From contig NZ_LNCI01000013.1 of NCBI RefSeq assembly GCF_001509585.1, forward strand, positions 48,173 through 112,172: a stretch of 64,000 bases of DNA, written 5' to 3'. The notes below the pieces were generated by a model. The model did not search any database. It saw only the letters and a program-made list of their open reading frames with translations, and was not told where the DNA came from. A program made the position numbers and the translations under genes. Origin of the DNA: Tropicimonas marinistellae (GTDB taxonomy: Bacteria; Pseudomonadota; Alphaproteobacteria; Rhodobacterales; Rhodobacteraceae). Below, piece by piece: positions 46,368 to 55,055 of this stretch (positions within the stretch are counted from its first letter, which is position 1; every line of letters starts with the position of its first letter).

Positions 46368-47816
46368 TCAGTTCCCGTAGGCCACCGATGGCAACCACGT
46401 TACCAGTGCCGGGACCTCGAAGACGATGAAGAGCCCCAGCAGCTGCAGCAGCACGAAGGGCACCACGCCCTTGTAGATATGCGCAAGCGTCACGCCGGGC
46501 GGGCAGACACCCTTGAGGTAGAACAGCGCGAAGCCCACGGGCGGCGTCAGGAACGAGGTCTGTAGCGTCACCGCCACGAGGATCGCGAACCAGACCACCG
46601 AGGGATCGTTGACCACCCCGAAGCCGGGCACCGCAAGCTCCAGCCCTTTGATGATCGGCAGCATCAGCGGCATGATGATGATGGTGATCTCGATCCAGTC
46701 CAGCAGGAACCCGAGCAGGAAGACGATGAACAGGATGAAGCCGACGACCATGTAGGGATTGTCGAAGGCCGAGAGCACCAGATGCTCCACGATCTCGTCA
46801 CCGCCGTAGCGGCGCAGGATGAAGGAGAAGAAGTTCGCGGCAAGGAAGATGCCGACGATATAGCCGGAGGTATTGAGCGTGGACCGGCTCACCTCCTTCA
46901 ACACCTTGAAACTCAGCTTGCCGTTGAAGAGCGCCAGCAGCGTCGCACCGAGCGCGCCGAGGCCGGAGGCTTCCGTGGGCGTCGCGATACCGGCGAAGAT
47001 CGAGCCGAGCACCAGCAGGATCAGGAACATCGGCGGCACGACGGCCAGCAGCACCTCCTTGATCACCGGCCAGCCCACATGTTCCGACTGCTCCGGCGGC
47101 GGCATCGCACTGGGGGAGATGAGCCCGTAGATGATGATGAAGACGATATAGAGTGCACCGAGGATCAGGCCCGGAAAGAGTGCCCCCATGAACAGGTCGC
47201 CGAGCGAAATCGCGAGCTGGTCGGACATGATCACCAGCATGATCGACGGCGGGATCAGAATGCCCAGCGTGCCCGCGCTGGCAATCGTGCCGGTAGCGAT
47301 GGGCTTGGAATAGTTCTGCGCCATCATCGAGGGAAGCGCCATGACGCCCAGCAGCGTCACCGAGGCGCCGATAACCCCGGTCGAGGCGGCGAGGATGATG
47401 CCGATCAGCAGAACGGTCAGAGACAACCCGCCGCGCAGCCCGCCGAAGAGCCTCTGCATGGAGTGCATCATGCGTTGCGCCACGCCCGATTGATCGAGCA
47501 TGAGCCCCATGAAGATGAACATCGGCAACGCCACGAGAACCGGGTTTTTGACCGTCGAGCCAAAGAGCCGGCCGGAGAGCGCGGCGAGCTTGCGGTAGTC
47601 GATCCCCGTTCGGTCGAACTCGATGATATCCTTGAAGGCGGAGCGGTAGGGGTCGAGCAGGATTTCCGCCACGAGCACGAATATCAGGCTCACGCCGACG
47701 AGCGCGAAGGCCACCGGAACGCCGCGGAACAGCATGAAGATGAAGGTGAGGAACATCGCCGCCACGGCGAGTTCGTTCAGGGTCAGAACCTGACCGATCG
47801 CTTCGAGAAGAAACAT
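46368..47816 (-). CDS. dctM: TRAP transporter large permease (DctM), second system
   Basis: A 482-residue permease with about 13 membrane segments. Signatures are MFLTFIFMLFRGVPVAFALVGVSL, LPMFIFMGLMLDQSGVAQRMMHSMQRLFGGLRGGLSLTVLLIGIILAASTGVIGASVTLLG and FLLGFLLDWIEITIIIMPLMLP. It is longer than the 425-residue copy at 11499 because of an internal insertion (about residues 225-250) typical of the 'mannitol/chloroaromatic' branch. It follows dctQ by 3 bp and converges on allA with a 20-bp gap. Confidence 0.92.
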   Translation of the reverse strand: MFLLEAIGQVLTLNELAVAAMFLTFIFMLFRGVPVAFALVGVSLIFVLVAEILLDPYRSAFKDIIEFDRTGIDYRKLAALSGRLFGSTVKNPVLVALPMFIFMGLMLDQSGVAQRMMHSMQRLFGGLRGGLSLTVLLIGIILAASTGVIGASVTLLGVMALPSMMAQNYSKPIATGTIASAGTLGILIPPSIMLVIMSDQLAISLGDLFMGALFPGLILGALYIVFIIIYGLISPSAMPPPEQSEHVGWPVIKEVLLAVVPPMFLILLVLGSIFAGIATPTEASGLGALGATLLALFNGKLSFKVLKEVSRSTLNTSGYIVGIFLAANFFSFILRRYGGDEIVEHLVLSAFDNPYMVVGFILFIVFLLGFLLDWIEITIIIMPLMLPIIKGLELAVPGFGVVNDPSVVWFAILVAVTLQTSFLTPPVGFALFYLKGVCPPGVTLAHIYKGVVPFVLLQLLGLFIVFEVPALVTWLPSVAYGN

Positions 47817-47819
47817 GCC

Positions 47820-48620
47820 TCAGACCTCCTCGCCACGATCCATGAGCCGCACCAAACCGATCAGGGCCAGCGTGGCGACGAAGGTAATGAGAATGGTGTA
47901 GGGGATTTCCTGGCTCCCCAACTCCCAGGCACCGAAAATGGGCTCCTTCACGATGGCCCGGTCCGCGACCTCTTCCGAGACGGTCATCCGGGTGAACCAC
48001 CACAGCGCGTAGTAAATGACCAGGTTCACGGCATACATCGTGGACGGAAAGGCATAGAGCAGGCGTTTCCACCGCACCGGTCGCGTCAGACGCCCAAGCA
48101 TGCGGACGTAGGCGGCCCAGGCGGCCGCCGCCATCAGAACGAAGCAGAGGTTCATGAGAACCTTCAGGATCCACAGGTTGTGCAACCCGTTGGGGCTGTC
48201 GGAGCGCTCCCAGGCAGAGACCGAAGAAATCGCGTAGTGCAATGTCATGTCCCAGCACAGGATCACGAAGGGCAGGAAGAGCCAGACCAGCCCGAAGATG
48301 TCGATGCGTGTCTGCCGTGCCTTCGAGTAATTGTCGAACAGGATATCCACCCGGACATGGCTGTTCGTGGTGACGGCATAGGCCACACCGGTCAGCACCG
48401 CGATCCCGTAAAGCCACCACTGCAGGTCGTCGAGCCACGCCTGGTTGTGCCCTGACGAGCGCAGCACCACCTGGGCGCAGATCGCGACCATCAGGATCGG
48501 GAACAACCAGGCCACCACATTGCCGACGCCGACAACGAAGCGATCCGCTCTGTTGTGCTCCTTGCGCCCGATTTCGCCCGGATCGTAAAGGGCGACGACG
48601 GTTTCCTGCTGCTCCGACAT
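47820..48620 (-). CDS. dctQ: TRAP transporter small permease (DctQ), second system
   Basis: A 266-residue small permease, longer than the usual 160-180 because of a soluble N-terminus and an extended loop after the third segment, as in the mannitol/chloroaromatic-type systems. The DctQ core is VVAWLFPILMVAICAQVVLRSSGHNQAWLDDLQWWLYGIAVLTGVAYAVTTNSHVRVDILFDNYS. It is preceded by two strong hairpins that separate it from dctP. Confidence 0.88.
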   Translation of the reverse strand: MSEQQETVVALYDPGEIGRKEHNRADRFVVGVGNVVAWLFPILMVAICAQVVLRSSGHNQAWLDDLQWWLYGIAVLTGVAYAVTTNSHVRVDILFDNYSKARQTRIDIFGLVWLFLPFVILCWDMTLHYAISSVSAWERSDSPNGLHNLWILKVLMNLCFVLMAAAAWAAYVRMLGRLTRPVRWKRLLYAFPSTMYAVNLVIYYALWWFTRMTVSEEVADRAIVKEPIFGAWELGSQEIPYTILITFVATLALIGLVRLMDRGEEV

Positions 48621-48650
48621 TATGGATCCCCGGTTGGGTTAGAAGTGTCG

Positions 48651-48703
48651 CGCGCCGCGGCAGGTGAGCCGCGGCGCGTCCGGCCGGATCCGCTGCGATC
48701 CGG
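48651..48703 (-). terminator. Tandem hairpins between dctP and dctQ of the second TRAP system
   Basis: CGCGCCGCGGC (48651-48661) pairs perfectly with GCCGCGGCGCG (48668-48678) over 11 bp. Next to it CCGGATC (48684-48690) pairs with GATCCGG (48697-48703) over 7 bp. Both lie in the 108-bp gap after the binding-protein stop and probably limit read-through to the permease genes or protect the dctP mRNA end. Confidence 0.6.
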
Positions 48704-48728
48704 TCGATTTCAGTTATGGTTCAGCGAA

Positions 48729-49775
48729 TTAGCGCGGGCGCGGCAGGTAGATATTGTTGAACCAGGTCTTGTAACCCTCGCGGAACTCCTGAAGGTCGGC
48801 CCAGGTTTTCGCGAAGTGCTCGTCCTCGGCGGCCAGTTCGCCAGCCACTTCCAGCCAGGCAGCTTCAAACGCGTCCAGTTCCTCCGGCGACCACTGCTTG
48901 ATGGTCACACCATGCTTCTCGACGTTCTCCACCATGGCGGGGAAGTTCTTGGCCTCGCCTTCGGCGAAGTTGGTCGCCAGGTTGGCGGTGCAGGCCACGT
49001 TGATCTGGTTCTGCGACAGCTCGTCCAAGTCTTCCCAGCGGTCCTTGTTGACGAGCAGTTCGAAGATCGTCGCGGGCTGGTGCCAGCCGGGGAAGTAGTT
49101 GAACTTCGCGATCTGGTAGAAGCCGAGGCGCGCATCGACGAGCGGCATCGAGAACTCGGTCGCATCAATCGCACCACGTTCCAGAGCCGGGAAGATGTCA
49201 CCACCCGCCAGCAGCGACGTCGAAACACCCATCTTCTGCATCACTTCGGCGCCGAGGCCGAAGAAGCGCATGTTGAGCCCCTGCAGGTCGTCAAGCGAGG
49301 TGATCTCCTCCTTGAACCAGCCGGAGGTCTCGGGCGCATACATGCCGCAGGGGATCACGTGAACGTCGTAGCCGTTGTTGTCGTACATCTCCTGATAGAG
49401 AGTGAGCCCGTCGTCATAAATCATCCAGGCCAGCATCTCGCCGGGCTCCGGGCCGAACGGTACGGCGGCGAAAAGCCCCGCAGCCGGCATCTTGCCCTGC
49501 CAGTATCCGGCGGTCGTGAAGGCTGCGTCCACCGAGCCGTTGGAAACAGCGTCGAGGGCTTCGAGCGTCGGGACCAACTCGCCGGGATCGAAGTGCTCGA
49601 ACTCAACGCCTTCGGAGATCGAGTTGATCTTGTTGACGAAGTCGACACCCGCGGTTCCCAGGATCGGCAGGTTCTTCCCGAAGGCCGACGTCATTTCGAA
49701 GGCTTCCTGGGCGCCCGCCGCACCTGTCACGGCAATCGTTGTCCCGGCCACGAGGCCGAAGAATCTGGTGTTCAT
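48729..49775 (-). CDS. dctP: TRAP solute-binding protein, second system
   Basis: A 348-residue periplasmic protein with signal MNTRFFGLVAGTTIAVTGAAGAQEAF. The pattern FEMTSAFGKNLPILGTAGVDFVNKINSIS and GLNMRFFGLGAEVMQKMGVSTSLLAGGDIFPALERGAIDATEFSMPLVDARLGFYQIAKFNYFPGWHQP is the TRAP-binding subgroup seen with mannitol/chloroaromatic or keto-acid systems. GGGAGG lies 6 nt before the ATG at 49775, favouring it over a longer frame. Adjacency to allantoin genes suggests a purine-pathway acid as ligand, unproven. Confidence 0.88.
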   Translation of the reverse strand: MNTRFFGLVAGTTIAVTGAAGAQEAFEMTSAFGKNLPILGTAGVDFVNKINSISEGVEFEHFDPGELVPTLEALDAVSNGSVDAAFTTAGYWQGKMPAAGLFAAVPFGPEPGEMLAWMIYDDGLTLYQEMYDNNGYDVHVIPCGMYAPETSGWFKEEITSLDDLQGLNMRFFGLGAEVMQKMGVSTSLLAGGDIFPALERGAIDATEFSMPLVDARLGFYQIAKFNYFPGWHQPATIFELLVNKDRWEDLDELSQNQINVACTANLATNFAEGEAKNFPAMVENVEKHGVTIKQWSPEELDAFEAAWLEVAGELAAEDEHFAKTWADLQEFREGYKTWFNNIYLPRPR

Positions 49776-50152
49776 TGATTTCCTCCCTTGGATATTCGGT
49801 ATCTGATCGGATCTTCCGTCCGCACTCATGTTCTGGAGAATACGCTGCGGCGACATCCTGTCGGCACCAGCAGCATTCTACCTGCGCCCGTGGTATCGGG
49901 CGTGAAATTTCGGTGTCCTCCCCATTTCGGCACGAGACGAACTCGCCGGAACGATATGAGATAAGTTCCGGTAAGTTGCGGCGGTGTCAACACCTGCGAA
50001 AGATTATTGTCGAGATTGCCGGGCAGCCAGTGAATTCTGGCCCAAACCTAACGTAGCGGCAACGCTGGCTCGCCTGTGTTCGTGCGAGAGAAAAGGGCGT
50101 CGGGCGAAAAATTGTGCTTGGGCCGCCGGTAATGCCGACGACCCTCCGCACG
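49776..50152. other. Gene-free stretch upstream of the second TRAP operon
   Basis: About 375 bp, somewhat more AT-rich than the flanking genes. It must hold the promoter for dctP (minus strand). I see no convincing hexamer pair, terminator or repeat, and no ORF with a ribosome site. Confidence 0.35.
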
Positions 50153-50278
50153 TCATGAGTGGCTTGATTTGAACACGTTGCGCAGGGGCGCGAAGAATCC
50201 CCTCATACTGCCGAACATGATGCGAGCGCGATGACGCCGGACGCCGTTCAGCATCTGGTAGCCATGAATCGGGTGCAT
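50153..50278 (-). CDS. Possible 41-residue basic small protein
   Basis: MHPIHGYQMLNGVRRHRARIMFGSMRGFFAPLRNVFKSSHS, within a longer open frame. The start is supported by a strong ribosome site, GAGGAGA, 5 nt before the ATG. The protein is short, strongly basic and has an amphipathic helix with Arg and Phe residues; it resembles in style the small DUF1127-type proteins but lacks that motif. Its real existence rests on the ribosome site alone. Confidence 0.45.
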   Translation of the reverse strand: MHPIHGYQMLNGVRRHRARIMFGSMRGFFAPLRNVFKSSHS

Positions 50279-50520
50279 GGTACTCTCCTCAATGCAATTC
50301 GTCCTTGTCGAACAAGATAGACCTCTCAAAAAACAGATCAACCCACCGGGCCACAAAATTGTACATTGAGTATACTATTCGCGCCATGCGCGTGCCCCTG
50401 TTGCATCCTCGTCACGAGATCGGCTCGCCAGCCCAGTATCTCAACACCTCCGCCGCCAGGCGGAAACCTCTCGCCAGTCTCCGTATTGCCCACGCCCAAT
50501 ATATCCATTATTCATGAAGT
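50279..50520. other. Upstream region of the arsenic operon
   Basis: About 240 bp between the small ORF (minus) and arsR-arsC (plus). It is AT-rich near 50355-50385, with the palindrome AGTATACT at about 50373, and near 50500-50520 (CAATATATCCATTATTCATG). The arsR-arsC ATG follows closely on the second, so the transcript may have a short leader. An ArsR operator is expected here but was not resolved. Confidence 0.4.
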
Positions 50521-51378
50521 ATGGAAAAGAATCAGGTCGCCAATGCATTTTTCGCGCTGTCGCAGCCGACCCGGCTGGACATCTTCCGCATGCTCGTTCA
50601 GGCCGGAGAACATGGCAGGCAGCCGGGCGAGATCGCGGAAATCCTCGATATCCGTCAGAACACGCTGTCGAACAATCTTTCCGTCCTCTTGAACGCCGGC
50701 CTGATCAAGCGTGTCCGCGAGGGACGCAACCAACGCTACACCGCCAATACCGACGAGATTCGGGACCTGCTGTCCTTCCTTCTCGAAGGCTGCTGCCAGT
50801 CCCGCCCCGAACTCTGCCACCCCCTGCTCGAACGGGCGGTGCGCCAATTGGAGACGCCCATGGCACGAGAGAATTACACCATACTCTTTCTCTGCACCGG
50901 CAATTCCGCCCGGTCACTGATGGCCGAAGCGATCATGAACCGCGAAGGAATGGGGCGGTTCACCGCCTATTCCGCGGGCTCGCATCCGGCGGCAAGCGGC
51001 CCGCATCCCTACACGCTGGAATTGCTCGGCAACCTCAATCACGATGTCTCGCAGGCCCGCACGAAAAGCTGGGATGAATTCTCGCACCCCGGCGCCCCGG
51101 CCCTCGATTTCGTCTTCACGGTCTGCGACAAGGCCGCCGCGGAGATCTGTCCTGTCTGGCCCGGACAACCGATGAGCGCACATTGGGGCGTACCCGATCC
51201 CGTACCAGTGGAGGGCAACGAGGCCGAGCGGCGGCTCGCATTCTCGGAAACCTACCGCATGTTGCGCAACCGGATCTCGATATTCGTGAACCTGCCCCTC
51301 GATACTCTGGACAAGTTCTCCCTGCAGAAACGCCTCGACGAGATCGGACGCACCAACGACCTCGCCGAGGAAACCTGA
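50521..51378 (+). CDS. arsR: ArsR-ArsC fusion: arsenite-responsive repressor plus arsenate reductase
   Basis: A 285-residue fusion. Residues 1-105 are an ArsR winged helix (ALSQPTRLDIFRMLVQAGEHGRQPGEIAEILDIRQNTLSNNLSVLLNAGL) ending in GCCQSRPELC, whose C91, C92 and C99 are the three-cysteine arsenite site of the type 2 ArsR group. Residues 118-275 are a low-molecular-weight-phosphatase-type ArsC: P-loop C125-TGNSA-R131, with C202 and C210 (VCDKAAAEICP) completing the thioredoxin-coupled relay. It represses the operon and reduces arsenate to arsenite. First gene of arsRC-GAPDH-arsJ-acr3. Confidence 0.93.
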   Translation: MEKNQVANAFFALSQPTRLDIFRMLVQAGEHGRQPGEIAEILDIRQNTLSNNLSVLLNAGLIKRVREGRNQRYTANTDEIRDLLSFLLEGCCQSRPELCHPLLERAVRQLETPMARENYTILFLCTGNSARSLMAEAIMNREGMGRFTAYSAGSHPAASGPHPYTLELLGNLNHDVSQARTKSWDEFSHPGAPALDFVFTVCDKAAAEICPVWPGQPMSAHWGVPDPVPVEGNEAERRLAFSETYRMLRNRISIFVNLPLDTLDKFSLQKRLDEIGRTNDLAEET

Positions 51379-51456
51379 CGCGCGGGCCACCGCCGCTCCC
51401 CGCGCGGCACCACACTACGATAAAGCGCGGCGATACGGCGCGCGATGGAGACGGAA

Positions 51457-52467
51457 ATGACAAGAATTGCGCTGAATGGCCTGGGCCGGATGGGAAAGCT
51501 GGTCCTGAGATCGTTCTTCGACCTCGGCCTGGACGCGGAGATTGTCCTGCTGAACGACGCCCAGGGCGATCCGGAGCAACATGCGCTGCTGCTCGAATTC
51601 GACACGGTCCACGGCCGCTGGAAGGCAGACATCTCCCATGACGACAGCAGCCTTTCGATCAATGGCCAAACCATGCGCCTGACCCGCGAACGGCGGATCG
51701 AAGACCTGCCGCTGGCGGATCTTGGCGTTGACGTGGTCGTCGATTGCACCGGGGTCTTCAAGACCGGCGGCAAGGTACAACCATATTTCGATGCCGGCGT
51801 GAAGAAGGTCGTTGTCTCCGCGCCGGTGAAGGACGGCGGCGCGGTGAACCTCGTCTACGGCGTGAACCAACAGATCTACCGCCCCGAGGAGCACAAGCTC
51901 ATCACGGCGGCCAGTTGCACCACAAATTGCCTCGCGCCTGTCGTGAAGGTCATTCACGAGGGAATCGGCATCAAGCACGGCTCGATGACCACGATCCATG
52001 ACGTGACCAACACGCAGACCATCGTCGACAAGCCGGCCAAGGACATGCGCCGCGCCCGATCGGCGCTCAATTCTCTCATCCCCACCACCACGGGCTCTGC
52101 AACGGCCATCACCCTGATCTATCCGGAACTGAAGGGGCGGCTGAACGGCCACGCGGTGCGCGTGCCGCTGCTCAATGCCTCGCTCACGGACTGCGTGTTC
52201 GAGGTCGAGCGGGAGACCAGCGTCGAAGAGGTCAACGCGCTCTTCAAAGCCGCCGCCGACGGAGACTTGAAAGGCATCCTCGGCTACGAAACTCGTCCGC
52301 TCGTTTCCTGCGACTACCTGAACGACGCGCGTTCCTCGATCATCGACGCGCTGTCGACGATGGTCGTCAATGGCACCCAGGTGAAGATCTACGCCTGGTA
52401 CGACAACGAATACGGCTACGCCTTCCGGCTGGCCGATGTCACCCGCCTCGTCGTGGACAGCCTCTGA
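51457..52467 (+). CDS. ArsJ-associated glyceraldehyde-3-phosphate dehydrogenase
   Basis: A 336-residue GAPDH. The NAD loop is [15 protein letters not shown], the catalytic cysteine is C154 in [11 protein letters not shown] and the C-terminus [19 protein letters not shown] is conserved. In arsenic operons this GAPDH makes 1-arseno-3-phosphoglycerate from glyceraldehyde 3-phosphate and arsenate, which ArsJ exports. The start [10 protein letters not shown] at 51457 has GGAG upstream; an ATG 12 nt earlier is less likely. Its stop overlaps the arsJ start (TGATG). Confidence 0.92.
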   Translation: MTRIALNGLGRMGKLVLRSFFDLGLDAEIVLLNDAQGDPEQHALLLEFDTVHGRWKADISHDDSSLSINGQTMRLTRERRIEDLPLADLGVDVVVDCTGVFKTGGKVQPYFDAGVKKVVVSAPVKDGGAVNLVYGVNQQIYRPEEHKLITAASCTTNCLAPVVKVIHEGIGIKHGSMTTIHDVTNTQTIVDKPAKDMRRARSALNSLIPTTTGSATAITLIYPELKGRLNGHAVRVPLLNASLTDCVFEVERETSVEEVNALFKAAADGDLKGILGYETRPLVSCDYLNDARSSIIDALSTMVVNGTQVKIYAWYDNEYGYAFRLADVTRLVVDSL

Positions 52468-53735
52468 TGCAGAACCACAAACAGGGTCTTTCGGCCTATA
52501 TTGCCGTCACAGCCGCCTATTGGGCTTTCATGCTCACCGACGGCGCGCTCAGGATGCTTGTTCTGCTGCACTTTCACACGCTTGGGTTTTCGCCGATCCA
52601 GCTCGCCTATCTGTTCCTGCTCTACGAATTCATGGGCATGGTGACGAACCTCTCGGCGGGGTGGATCGCCGCGCGGTTCGGGCTGACCTCCACGCTCTAT
52701 GCGGGGCTTGGCATCCAGATATTGGCATTGCTGGCGCTCGCCGGACTCGATCCCGAATGGGCGCTGGTCAGCTCGGTCATCTACGTGATGATCGTTCAGG
52801 GGCTGTCCGGCGTCGCCAAGGATCTCGCCAAGATGTCCTCCAAAAGCGCCGTCAAGCTGCTGGCCCCGTCCGAGGGCGACGGACTCTTCCGCTGGGTCGC
52901 CTACCTGACCGGCTCCAAGAATGCCGTGAAGGGTTTTGGCTTCCTGCTCGGCACAATCCTGCTCGGGACGGTCGGGTTTACCGGCTCGGTGCTCGCCATG
53001 GCCGCCGTTTTGGCCGCAATTCTCGCGGCCATCGTCGCCTTCATGCCGGCCGGTCTGCCGCGCGGCAAGAAGGGAACGAAATTCACCGAGGTCTTCTCCA
53101 AGGACCGCAACGTGAACCTGCTCTCGCTGGCGCGCGTCTTCCTCTTCGGGGCGCGGGACGTGTGGTTCGTCGTCGGCATCCCGATCTACTTCTATGCCGT
53201 GCTCTCCGACGGGTCGGAGGCCGGCAACCGCATGGCCTTCTTCCAGATCGGCACCTTCATGGCGCTCTGGATCATCGCATACGGCGCGGTGCAGGCCTGG
53301 GCGCCGGGACTGCTGAAGGCGAAGGAGAAGACGACCGACCAGATCGTCGCGCTGGCGGTGCAATGGGTCGGCGTTCTGGCCCTGATCCCGGCCGCGCTTG
53401 CGCTCTGCGCGCTGGTGGCGGGCAATCCGGCACCTTGGCTCACGATCACGCTGGTGGCGGGGCTGATGGTCTTCGGCTTCGTCTTCGCCATCAACTCCTC
53501 GGTCCATTCCTACCTGATCCTCGCCTTCACGCGGCACGACCGGGTGACGATGGACGTGGGCTTCTACTACATGTCGAACGCCGCCGGGCGGTTGATCGGT
53601 ACGCTGCTCTCGGGCCTCTCCTACCAGATCGGCGGCCTTCCCCTTACCCTCGGCACTGCCGCGCTGATGGCCGGCCTGTCATGGCTCGCTGCCCGCCGGC
53701 TTCAGACCACGTCGCCGGCAGAGGTCGCGCCATGA
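52467..53735 (+). CDS. arsJ: ArsJ, organoarsenical efflux permease
   Basis: A 422-residue MFS permease with about 12 membrane segments. N-terminal [48 protein letters not shown] and [18 protein letters not shown] are hallmarks of ArsJ. It exports 1-arseno-3-phosphoglycerate, which then breaks down outside to arsenate, giving arsenate resistance together with the coupled GAPDH. It is separated from acr3 by a palindromic element. Confidence 0.92.
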   Translation: MQNHKQGLSAYIAVTAAYWAFMLTDGALRMLVLLHFHTLGFSPIQLAYLFLLYEFMGMVTNLSAGWIAARFGLTSTLYAGLGIQILALLALAGLDPEWALVSSVIYVMIVQGLSGVAKDLAKMSSKSAVKLLAPSEGDGLFRWVAYLTGSKNAVKGFGFLLGTILLGTVGFTGSVLAMAAVLAAILAAIVAFMPAGLPRGKKGTKFTEVFSKDRNVNLLSLARVFLFGARDVWFVVGIPIYFYAVLSDGSEAGNRMAFFQIGTFMALWIIAYGAVQAWAPGLLKAKEKTTDQIVALAVQWVGVLALIPAALALCALVAGNPAPWLTITLVAGLMVFGFVFAINSSVHSYLILAFTRHDRVTMDVGFYYMSNAAGRLIGTLLSGLSYQIGGLPLTLGTAALMAGLSWLAARRLQTTSPAEVAP

Positions 53736-53824
53736 CACGCGCCCGAACCGACCTGCCGCGCAAAGGGCGCTCCGCGGGGTTGTCCGCGCCGCCCCAGCCG
53801 CGCGCCCGGCGTGTCCGGACGCCA

Positions 53825-53949
53825 CGCCATGCCCGACCCTCCCCCCGGGAGGGCATTTTCTCCGTCGCACGCCGCACCAACGCTTCAATGGTTTGCGGCA
53901 ACTCGCAGAACACGCCCGTCTCAACGCCCTCCCAGGGTCGGGCATGGCG
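53825..53949. mobile_element. MITE-like palindromic element between arsJ and acr3
   Basis: CGCCATGCCCGACCCT (53825-53840) and its exact complement AGGGTCGGGCATGGCG (53934-53949) bound a 125-bp segment. The arms extend inward through GGGAGGGC plus a near-match (GGGAGGGCATT against GGGAGGGCGTT) after a 6-nt CCCCCC insert on one side. The phrase GCCCGACCCTCCCCCCGGGA recurs in the inverted repeat at 30787-30810. It encodes no protein. No clear target-site duplication was found. Confidence 0.65.
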
Positions 53950-53991
53950 CGCCGACCCTCCGGTTGCCCAGCATCTCAATGGAGCAACAAC

Positions 53992-55026
53992 ATGAGCAGT
54001 TTCGAACGCTACCTCACCCTCTGGGTCGCGCTGGCCATGATCGCCGGCCTGATCCTCGGCAACATCGCCCCCGCCCTCGTCAGCTTCGTCGCGGCGGCCG
54101 AGGTGGCCTCGGTCAACCTCGTCGTCGCCGTGCTGATCTGGGCCATGGTCTACCCGATGATGGTGGGCGTGGACCTCTCCTCCATTCGCGACGTTGCCAA
54201 GGCCCCGCGTGGGTTGGTCATCACGCTCGTGGTGAACTGGCTGATCAAACCCTTCACCATGGCCTTTCTCGCGGTGCTCTTCTTCGAGCACATCTTCGCG
54301 CCATGGATCCAGCCGGAGGACGCGTCGCAATACATCGCCGGCCTGATCCTGCTCGGCGCCGCGCCGTGCACGGCGATGGTCTTCGTCTGGTCGAACCTGA
54401 CAAAGGGCGACCCGAACTACACGCTGGTGCAGGTGACGGTGAACGACCTGATCATGGTTTTTGCCTTTGCGCCCATCGTCGCCTTCCTGCTGGGCGTGAC
54501 CGACATCGCCGTGCCGTGGGAGACGCTGCTGCTCTCGGTCGTGCTCTATATCGTTCTGCCGCTGGCCGCGGGGATGCTCACCCGCGCGCGCCTCGGCAGT
54601 GCCACGGCAATCGCGGCCTTCAAGTCGAAGGTCTCTCCCTATTCCGCCATGGCGCTGGCCGTGACGGTGGTCATCCTCTTTGCGCTGCAAGCCGAAACCA
54701 TCGTGTCCCGGCCGACCGTGATCCTGCTGATCGCCATCCCGATCGTCATCCAGAGTTATTCGATCTTCGCCGTGGCCTATGCCTCAGCCTGGATCGCGAA
54801 GGTCCCCCACCGGATCGCCGCCCCCTGCGCCATGATCGGCACATCGAACTTCTTCGAACTGGCCGTCGCTGTCGCAATCTCGCTCTTCGGGCTCGGCTCG
54901 GGCGCGGCATTGGCAACGGTCGTGGGCGTGCTGGTGGAGGTACCGGTGATGCTATCCCTCGTGGCTTTTGCCAACCGGACGCGGGACCGCTTCCCCGGCG
55001 ACGCACCTGCACGCCGGAAAGCCTGA
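53992..55026 (+). CDS. acr3: ACR3-family arsenite efflux transporter
   Basis: A 344-residue protein with 10 membrane segments. The essential cysteine region of Acr3 is seen in [33 protein letters not shown], and [29 protein letters not shown] is the conserved late segment. It uses the proton-motive force to expel arsenite. GGAG lies about 7 nt before the ATG. It is the fourth gene of the arsenic cluster; the palindromic element just upstream could affect its expression. Confidence 0.93.
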   Translation: MSSFERYLTLWVALAMIAGLILGNIAPALVSFVAAAEVASVNLVVAVLIWAMVYPMMVGVDLSSIRDVAKAPRGLVITLVVNWLIKPFTMAFLAVLFFEHIFAPWIQPEDASQYIAGLILLGAAPCTAMVFVWSNLTKGDPNYTLVQVTVNDLIMVFAFAPIVAFLLGVTDIAVPWETLLLSVVLYIVLPLAAGMLTRARLGSATAIAAFKSKVSPYSAMALAVTVVILFALQAETIVSRPTVILLIAIPIVIQSYSIFAVAYASAWIAKVPHRIAAPCAMIGTSNFFELAVAVAISLFGLGSGAALATVVGVLVEVPVMLSLVAFANRTRDRFPGDAPARRKA

Positions 55027-55052
55027 CGCGCGCCGCTTTCAACAGGCGCGCG
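55027..55052. terminator. Hairpin between convergent acr3 and the SixA-Nudix gene
   Basis: CGCGCGCC (55027-55034) and GGCGCGCG (55045-55052) form an 8-bp stem around a 10-nt loop, filling the 29-bp gap between the two stop codons. It could terminate transcription in both directions. Confidence 0.5.
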
Positions 55053-55055
55053 GCG

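Noticed and set aside
46782..48455. A 557-residue plus-strand open frame over the second TRAP genes
   Set aside because: Antisense shadow of dctM and dctQ, with repetitive charged sequence and no start signal.
50361..50520. A sigma70 promoter or ArsR operator before the arsenic operon
   Set aside because: The AT-rich segments and the AGTATACT palindrome do not form a spaced -35/-10 pair, and no inverted repeat of ArsR type could be fixed.
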